Shown: piece after piece, positions 53,690 to 59,122 of the stretch
Position numbering within the stretch: position 1 is the first letter of the stretch
How the letters are laid out: the number at the start of each line of letters is the position of its first letter
From: an uncultured Anaerolineae bacterium
GTDB taxonomy: Bacteria; Chloroflexota; Anaerolineae; Aggregatilineales; Phototrophicaceae
Assembly: GCA_938022205.1 (NCBI GenBank)
Contig: CALIEB010000039.1
Coordinates: 1-59,122 of the forward strand
Length of the DNA: 59,122 bases
Direction of reading: 5' to 3'
Translations under genes and position numbers: made by a program
Notes under the pieces: generated by a model
Seen by the model: the letters and a program-made list of their open reading frames with translations, nothing else
Databases searched by the model: none
What the model was told of the DNA's origin: nothing

Positions 53690-55174
53690 TTGACCGTTCG
53701 CACACGCTTTGCCCCTAGCCCGACCGGCTCGCTGCATATCGGTGGCTTGCGCACCGCGTTGTTTAATTGGATGCTCGCTAAGAGCAAGGGCGGGCAGTTC
53801 ATCCTGCGCATCGAGGACACCGACCAGACGCGCTTTGACCCCACTGCGCTGCAGACACTTATGGAGGCACTGCGCTGGGCGGGCTTACAGTGGGATGAGG
53901 GACCCGAAGTGGGTGGCGCGTACGGACCCTACGTGCAGTCGGAGCGGCTAGCGCACTATCAGGAGTGGGCGCATTGGCTGGTGGCGCAGGGCAAGGCGTA
54001 CAAGTGTTTTTGCACGCCCGAACGCCTTAAGCAGGTCAACGAGGAAAAGGCGCGCCGCAAGCAGCCGCCCGGCTACGACCGCTTTTGTCGTAACCTTAGC
54101 GCGGCGGAGGTCGCCGAACGCGAGGCGCAGGGCTTGCCCTACGTCATCCGCTTTAAGATGCCGCTGACCGGCAAGACCGTTGCCCAAGACTTACTACGCG
54201 GCGAAATTGCGTTTGACAACAGCACGCTGCAAGATGCGGTGCTGCTCAAGAGCGACGGCTTCCCCACCTATCACCTTGCGGTGGTCGTTGACGATTACCT
54301 GATGAAGATTACCCACGTGCTACGCGCCAATGAGTGGCTACCGTCGTACCCGCTGCACGTGCAGCTATGGCAGGCGTTCGGCTGGGAAATGCCCGTTTTC
54401 GTGCATCTGCCCGTCATGCTCAACCCCAACGGCAGCGGCAAGATGAGCAAGCGCAACCCGCCCAAAGACCAGCACGGCAACATCATCCCCGTGTTCGTCC
54501 ACGATTACATGCGTGAAGGCTACTTGCCCGAAGCTATGGTCAACTTCTTGGCGAGCGTGGGCTGGACGTTTGGCGAAGACCGCGACGTGTTCAGCGTTGA
54601 AGAGGCGTTAGCACGCTTCAACGTGGCGGACATCAACCCTAACAACAGCGCGTTCCCTGTGGAAAAGTTGGGCTGGCTCAACGGCGTGTACATCCGCAAT
54701 TTGGCGGTGGACGACCTCGCCGAACGGCTCAAACCGTTCTTTGAAGCGGCGGGCTACACCGTTGACATGGACAAACTGCGCACGATTACGCCCGCGCTGC
54801 AGACACGCCTGAAGACGCTGCGCGAGGCGGTCGATTTGGCGGGCTTTTTGTTCGCCGATTACGCCACCTTCGCCGCGCCGCCGCACGACCTGCTCATCCA
54901 AAAGAAGATGGATGCCGCCAGCTCCGCCGCAATCCTACAAAAGTCAGTCGCACTTATCGAAGCCCTGCCTGCGTTTGACACTGCCAGCTTGCTCGCGGCG
55001 TTTTCCGCCAAAACGAGCGAGTGGGGCGTGAACAACAGCCAGCTCTTCGGCGTGCTGCGCGTGGCGGTCAGCGCGCAGAAAATTAGCCCGCCCACGTTCG
55101 AGACAATGGAAACGCTGGGCAAGCCCGAGACGCTGCGTCGCTTACGACTTGCTATCGCTAGCTTAAGCGGATAG
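53690..55174 (+). CDS. gltX: Glutamyl-tRNA synthetase
   Basis: This 494-residue class I synthetase charges tRNA-Glu. The HIGH-like motif is FAPSPTGSLHIGGLRTALFNW, KMSKR is present (GKMSKRNPPKDQHG), and IEDTDQTR and GPYVQSERL are intact. The anticodon-binding C-terminal domain is complete. The start codon is TTG at 53690, placed by the strong GGAG 8 nt upstream and the conserved start of the domain. It is also a candidate to charge tRNA-Gln if the organism uses the amidotransferase route; the window shows no glnS but cannot exclude one. The PBP-like gene follows after 6 nt. Confidence 0.95.
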   Translation: MTVRTRFAPSPTGSLHIGGLRTALFNWMLAKSKGGQFILRIEDTDQTRFDPTALQTLMEALRWAGLQWDEGPEVGGAYGPYVQSERLAHYQEWAHWLVAQGKAYKCFCTPERLKQVNEEKARRKQPPGYDRFCRNLSAAEVAEREAQGLPYVIRFKMPLTGKTVAQDLLRGEIAFDNSTLQDAVLLKSDGFPTYHLAVVVDDYLMKITHVLRANEWLPSYPLHVQLWQAFGWEMPVFVHLPVMLNPNGSGKMSKRNPPKDQHGNIIPVFVHDYMREGYLPEAMVNFLASVGWTFGEDRDVFSVEEALARFNVADINPNNSAFPVEKLGWLNGVYIRNLAVDDLAERLKPFFEAAGYTVDMDKLRTITPALQTRLKTLREAVDLAGFLFADYATFAAPPHDLLIQKKMDAASSAAILQKSVALIEALPAFDTASLLAAFSAKTSEWGVNNSQLFGVLRVAVSAQKISPPTFETMETLGKPETLRRLRLAIASLSG

Positions 55175-55180
55175 TGCCTT

Positions 55181-58135
55181 ATGCCAAGCTCGCCCATTCA
55201 GCTCATCCGCCGCCGCCGCGCGCGCAAACGCCGCTTGAAAGACCAGCGCACGCGCTCGCGCACTTGGTTAAGCGTGGTGCTGGGCGTGTTGGGCTTGGTG
55301 GTGGGCTTGCCTTTTGTCACGTTGGGCGGGCTGATGGGGCTGCTCTACGCGCAGGCGGCGGCGGTGCTGCCCACACCCGCGCAAACGCTCTTTACCGAAG
55401 GCGTGACGCGCCCCACCGAGCTTTACGACCGCAGCGGGCGCACGCTGCTCTTCGCCGTCAGCGACCCGCTGGGTGAGGCGCGGGCGTGGCAGCGGTTGGA
55501 CGACATGCCCGTTTACCTGCTACAAGCTACGCTGTTGATGGAAGACAGTGACTTTTTCGATGTCACGCGCTGGCAAGCGTTCGGCACAGTAGCGCGCCTA
55601 TGGCAGTACGTGCTGGGCGTGCCGCTGCCGCTCGACAACAGCATCACCGGCAGATTGGTACGCAACGCCCTGTTGCCGCTGGCGCGTGACAGCGGGCTTG
55701 ACCCCGACTTGCTTGAGCTGGTGTTCGTGTCCGAGCTTAATCGCCTGTACACGCCGCGTGCGCTGCTGGAATGGCATCTCAACACCAACAACTACGGCAG
55801 CGAAGCCTACGGCATTCAAGCGGCGGCGTGGGTCTATTTGGGCAAGCGCGTCGACGAACTCACGCTTGATGAGGCGGCACTGTTGGCGGCAATCCCCGCC
55901 GCGCCCCAGTTCAACCCTATCGACGACCTTAACGCGGCGCGCGGGCGACAAACCGACCTGCTGCGGGCGATGTTCGTGCGCGACTTCATCAGCCAAGAGG
56001 AGTTCGATCGCGCCACCAGCCGCCTCACGCCCGTGCGCAGTGACCTCGCGCAAGTGCCGCGCCTCGCGCCGGAGTTCAGCTTGTTCGCCCGCCAGCAGGC
56101 GCGCACGCTGCTCGACCGCGCGGGCTTAGACGGCGCGCAACTTATCGCACGCGGCGGCTTGCGCATCACCACCACGTTGGACGTTGACCTGTACCAGCAG
56201 TCGCGCTGTTTGCTTGAAGGGCATTTGGCGCAGCTCGCGGGCGATATCCCCGCCAACGTCACGCCCGAAGGAATTGCCTGCGTTGCGCTGGCGTATTTGC
56301 CCGCGCCCGAAACGCGCCCCACGCCGCCGCCCAACACCGGTGCGCTGCTGGTGTTGGACGTGGCGGGCGCGGAGATTTTGAGCATGGTCGGCGACGTGCA
56401 ACAAGCCGCGCACCAGCCTAGCGTCATGCTGCATCCGTTTGTCTACCTTGAGGGCTTTCGCAGCGGCAGCTTCACGCCTGCGACGATGGTGTACGACATT
56501 CCGCGCGCCTTTGCGGGCGCGGTGGAGGGCTTGCTTTACACGCCGCAAAACCGCGATGGGCTGTTTCGTGGACCCGTTAACGCCCGTGTAGCGATGGCGA
56601 GCGGGCTGCTGCCGCCGACGGTGGGCGTGGCGGACACACAAGGCTTGTCGCGCGTGCTGAACACGGCGCGCGTCTTGGGCATCAACACGCTCGACGCGAG
56701 CAGCTATGACCTCTCGCTGCTCGAACGTGGCGGCGCGGTCTCCGTGCTAGACGTGGGCTATGCTTACTCGGTGTTGGCGACGCTGGGCTACCTGCAAGGC
56801 GTGGACATCGACCCCATCGCACGCGGCGCACGCACGCGCAATCCAGTGGCGGTGCTGAAGATTGCCGCCGCTGACGGCAGCACGCTTTGGGAGTATGACA
56901 GCACGCGCCGTGCGCTCAGTCGCACCAACATCTTGGGCGAAACGTTCAGCTATGTGTTGAACAACTTGCTAGGCGACACGCGCACGCGCGCACAAACGTT
57001 GGGGGTCAGCGGCGCGCTCGATGACCTGCGCCGTCCCTCCGCCAGCGTCAGCGGCGCATCGTGGGACAACGTCGACAACTGGGCGGTGGGCTATACGCCG
57101 CAGCGGCTGGCGGTCGTGCATCTCGGACACACGCAAGACCTGCCGATAGGCTTTTCCGCTCACGCGCAAGAGGGCGCACTCACGCTTTGGCACGCGCTGA
57201 TGCGCTACGCGCACGAGCGCGACGCGCTGCCGCCCAGCGCATGGCAGCGTCCCGCCGATGTCGTCGAATACAGCGTTTGCGAGCGTTCGGGCTTGCTGCC
57301 TGCGCCCAATGTCGAATGCCCGCGCTACACCGAGATTTTTCTGCGCCAAGTGCCGCCCGTGCAGACTGACACCTTTTGGCAGGTCGTCGAGCTGAACAGC
57401 CAAACGCGCCAGCTCGCTACTGCCTTCACGCCTGACAACCTGCGCATGCGCAGCGTCTACTTTGTGCCGCCGCCCATCGCGTTGGAGTGGTGGCAAAGCA
57501 ACAACCTGCCGCTGCCGCCGACGGAGTACGACACTGTGTCGCGCCCATCTGTCCTAAAGGCAGTGGATATTTTCGTGCCGTCTGATTTTGCCTACGTGGG
57601 CGGAGTGGTCGACGTGCGCGGCAGCATCGAAGCGACCACGCAGCCGCTGCGCAGCTTCCAGCTTGCCTACGGACGCGGTCTTAATCCCACCCAGTGGTTT
57701 AGCATCGGCGAGCCGCAAACGACCTTTCGCCCCGGCACGAGCTTGGGCTTGTGGGACACAACAGGGCTGGAGGGCATCTACACGCTGCAGCTGACGGCCA
57801 CGTTCGCCGACAACAGCCGTGACACCGACTTTGTGCAGGTTAACATCGACAACACGCCGCCGACCGTGCGCTTGCAGGTGGGCGAGCCAAACCAAATCTT
57901 CCGCTACCCCGCTGACCGCGTGATCCCGATTGTCGCGGAGGTGACGGACAATCTCGCCATCCAGCGCGTGGAGTTCTACCACAACGGACAGCTGCTGGGG
58001 ATAGACACGGATTGGCCCTACGGCTTTGAGTTCCGCATCACCGGCGCAGGCGAAGAGACCTTCACAGCCACGGCGTTTGACCAAGTAGGCAACAGCAGCA
58101 GCGACACGCAAACCATCCAAATTAGGCGGGAGTGA
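55181..58135 (+). CDS. Class A penicillin-binding protein homologue with degenerate transpeptidase site
   Basis: This 984-residue membrane-anchored protein has a basic N-terminus and one TM (30-56). A GT51-like domain (65-245) keeps Glu121 (MEDSDFF), but QQ of the STITQQL motif is changed (LDNSITGRLVRN). A transpeptidase-like domain (about 375-690) has lost all three motifs. SxxK is V415-M-L-H418 (next to the intact PFVYL), SxN is S474-G-L476, and KTG is V623-S-G (VSGASWDNVDNWAVGYTP). A C-terminal Ig-like region (about 795-984, TFVPSD... to IRRE) extends outward. It cannot be a normal transpeptidase and may be a scaffold, or a weak glycosyltransferase. It lies 6 nt after gltX. Confidence 0.82.
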   Translation: MPSSPIQLIRRRRARKRRLKDQRTRSRTWLSVVLGVLGLVVGLPFVTLGGLMGLLYAQAAAVLPTPAQTLFTEGVTRPTELYDRSGRTLLFAVSDPLGEARAWQRLDDMPVYLLQATLLMEDSDFFDVTRWQAFGTVARLWQYVLGVPLPLDNSITGRLVRNALLPLARDSGLDPDLLELVFVSELNRLYTPRALLEWHLNTNNYGSEAYGIQAAAWVYLGKRVDELTLDEAALLAAIPAAPQFNPIDDLNAARGRQTDLLRAMFVRDFISQEEFDRATSRLTPVRSDLAQVPRLAPEFSLFARQQARTLLDRAGLDGAQLIARGGLRITTTLDVDLYQQSRCLLEGHLAQLAGDIPANVTPEGIACVALAYLPAPETRPTPPPNTGALLVLDVAGAEILSMVGDVQQAAHQPSVMLHPFVYLEGFRSGSFTPATMVYDIPRAFAGAVEGLLYTPQNRDGLFRGPVNARVAMASGLLPPTVGVADTQGLSRVLNTARVLGINTLDASSYDLSLLERGGAVSVLDVGYAYSVLATLGYLQGVDIDPIARGARTRNPVAVLKIAAADGSTLWEYDSTRRALSRTNILGETFSYVLNNLLGDTRTRAQTLGVSGALDDLRRPSASVSGASWDNVDNWAVGYTPQRLAVVHLGHTQDLPIGFSAHAQEGALTLWHALMRYAHERDALPPSAWQRPADVVEYSVCERSGLLPAPNVECPRYTEIFLRQVPPVQTDTFWQVVELNSQTRQLATAFTPDNLRMRSVYFVPPPIALEWWQSNNLPLPPTEYDTVSRPSVLKAVDIFVPSDFAYVGGVVDVRGSIEATTQPLRSFQLAYGRGLNPTQWFSIGEPQTTFRPGTSLGLWDTTGLEGIYTLQLTATFADNSRDTDFVQVNIDNTPPTVRLQVGEPNQIFRYPADRVIPIVAEVTDNLAIQRVEFYHNGQLLGIDTDWPYGFEFRITGAGEETFTATAFDQVGNSSSDTQTIQIRRE

Positions 58136-58138
58136 CCT

Positions 58139-58933
58139 ATGCGCCGCGTTGTGCTGTTGGTGCTGCTGTGGAGCGTGCTGGTGGGCTGCCGCGAGCGCGT
58201 CGTGACGGTGGAGCTGCCCACGCCGATGGACATTCACATGCGCGCTACCGAAATTGTGCTAACCCGCGAAGCACCGCCCGCAGGCTTCGACGTGGTGACG
58301 TTTAACCCGCTGGACGCTAACCTCGCCGCGCTGTCGTGGCGCGCCGAAATGACGCTGACGTTTGAAGGTGTGTTCGCCCGCACAACCCGCGCCGCGAATG
58401 CCACCAGCACGCTCATCGTAGAGAACAACCCGCTGACGGTGGCGCGCCGCGTTGTCGCCTTCATCGACAACGACCTGCTGGGTGAAAGCACGCCGCTGGA
58501 CTATGAAGCGGTGCGGCTGGGGGAAGATGTCTTCGTGCGGCAAGGCGAAAGCTGCCAGCCCGCGCTGACCGCCGCCCAAAAAGCCGCCGCCGACCTCAGC
58601 GCAGGTACGCTGCTAGGTGGCGTGGTCAACGCTCGCACCGTGCCGCGTCGGGCGGTTATCAACGGCGAAACCGTCTGGCAGTACACGCTTACGCCCGAAA
58701 CCCTCGCGCTCGCCAACGTCGCGCTGACCAGCGAGGGGCGTGTGCTTGCCCTAACCGGCGAGCTGTGGGTCGCGCCCGAGCCTAACGTCGTCGTGCGCTT
58801 CTACGCCGACATGGAGCTGGAGAACGCGCTGCTCTTCGGCGGCACGCTGCCCGTCAGCGGCACGCTGCGCCTGCGCTATGACCTCTACGACCTGCACACC
58901 CCGCCCAACCTCAACGTCCCCTTCGGCTGCTAG
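58139..58933 (+). CDS. Lipoprotein of unknown function
   Basis: This 264-residue protein has a lipoprotein signal (MRRVVLLVLLWSVLVGC, Cys17). The mature region is beta-rich and resembles the LppX/LprG-like or DUF-type lipid-binding sheets of envelope lipoproteins (MTLTFEGVFARTTRAANATS, VVRFYADMELENALLFG), but I cannot assign a family. One Cys lies in GESCQPALTAAQKAAADL and one at the C-terminus (VPFGC), perhaps a disulfide. GGGAG is 8 nt upstream and the gap to the PBP-like gene is only 3 nt, so they are probably co-expressed at the envelope. Confidence 0.65.
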   Translation: MRRVVLLVLLWSVLVGCRERVVTVELPTPMDIHMRATEIVLTREAPPAGFDVVTFNPLDANLAALSWRAEMTLTFEGVFARTTRAANATSTLIVENNPLTVARRVVAFIDNDLLGESTPLDYEAVRLGEDVFVRQGESCQPALTAAQKAAADLSAGTLLGGVVNARTVPRRAVINGETVWQYTLTPETLALANVALTSEGRVLALTGELWVAPEPNVVVRFYADMELENALLFGGTLPVSGTLRLRYDLYDLHTPPNLNVPFGC

Positions 58934-58990
58934 CGTTTGCGGGCGAAAAATATTGGGCGCATAGTTTTAAATCATTGTGGCAACACACAC

Positions 58991-59029
58991 AAAAAAAACA
59001 GCGCGGCAGAGCAAGTCTGTCGCGCTGTT
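58991..59029 (-). terminator. Rho-independent terminator downstream of rplA
   Basis: On the minus strand a 14-bp stem, AACAGCGCG and CAGA pairing with TCTG and CGCGCTGTT (one G-T), is followed by eight T. It ends the transcript of rplA at the window edge. Because the stem is symmetrical and lies 58 nt past the lipoprotein stop, it may also serve the plus strand, though no T-run follows there. Confidence 0.9.
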
Positions 59030-59057
59030 GATGTTGGCACAACGAAAGGAGGAAAGG

Positions 59058-59122
59058 TTAGACGGTCACGCGGATGCCGGGTCCCATTGTTGAGGCGACC
59101 ACCATGCGGCGCAGGTAAATGC
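59058..59122 (-). CDS. rplA: 50S ribosomal protein L1, C-terminal fragment (5' end beyond window)
   Basis: The minus strand from the edge reads IYLRRMVVASTMGPGIRVTV then TAA at 59060-59058. The ending SSTMGPGIKV is the conserved C-terminus of ribosomal protein L1, so this is the tail of rplA. A terminator follows immediately, so rplA is the last gene of its transcript; L10 and L12 do not follow it here. Confidence 0.82.
   Translation of the reverse strand, partial: IYLRRMVVASTMGPGIRVTV

Overview
The window is about 59 kb of compact, moderately GC-rich bacterial chromosome. The gene mix fits a Chloroflexota bacterium of the Anaerolineae type: very long multi-GAF sensor proteins, GT-C membrane glycosyltransferases with C-terminal beta domains, a FAS1 (fasciclin) phosphate-binding protein, a deazaflavin-dependent oxidoreductase, and Pro/Thr-rich linkers in secreted proteins. 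This placement is an inference from protein families; the window has no rRNA, and only a fragment of rplA at the right edge could serve as a marker.

Left part (1-14.3 kb). The window opens inside an IS1-type transposase gene (minus strand, cut by the edge). Next come a GT-C membrane protein, then a tight set made of a secreted PA14-SH3-SH3 protein, an ATP-grasp protein and a Tat-exported polysaccharide deacetylase. A serine-metabolism group follows: serB, a HAD hydrolase, and a SerA-family protein that lacks two of its three catalytic residues, then a small lipoprotein. A second GT-C protein on the minus strand is preceded by a duplicated promoter-bearing repeat. A pectinacetylesterase-like secreted protein and an overlapping TPM-like/DUF547 pair complete this part.

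Middle part (14.5-33 kb). It holds sdhA-sdhB without membrane-anchor genes, a tRNA-Gln(UUG), a cytoplasmic HtrA-like protease, and a Lys/Ala protein built on an 11-residue repeat. The minus-strand phosphate cluster reads pstS2-pstS1-pstC-pstA-pstB; pstS1 is fused to a FAS1 domain and both permeases carry extra extracytoplasmic insertions. After it come nadK, recN, a deazaflavin oxidoreductase with a possible leaderless mRNA, a TPR protein, a two-domain peptide-type ABC ATPase and a single permease. A convergent cyclophilin gene closes this part.

Right part (33.1-59.1 kb). The most unusual locus is a 19-kb, eight-gene signalling cluster (33172-52174). It has two stand-alone receiver proteins, a soluble five-GAF protein, three polytopic membrane proteins with the same GAF pair, a Cache-HAMP-GAF membrane protein, and a 2722-residue hybrid histidine kinase with about ten GAF domains, a PAS domain and two receivers. 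There is one kinase for six sensor proteins and no DNA-binding output domain. Four to five of the sensors share one module and end at the same structural point, which suggests a single multi-component sensory array. Downstream lie folC, gltX (TTG start), a class A PBP-like protein whose transpeptidase motifs are all changed, a lipoprotein, a strong terminator and the 3' end of rplA.

Many genes overlap by 4 nt (ATGA or GTGA), several convergent pairs end on shared or nearly shared stop codons, and many promoters show an extended -10 of the form TGC-TAtaAT.
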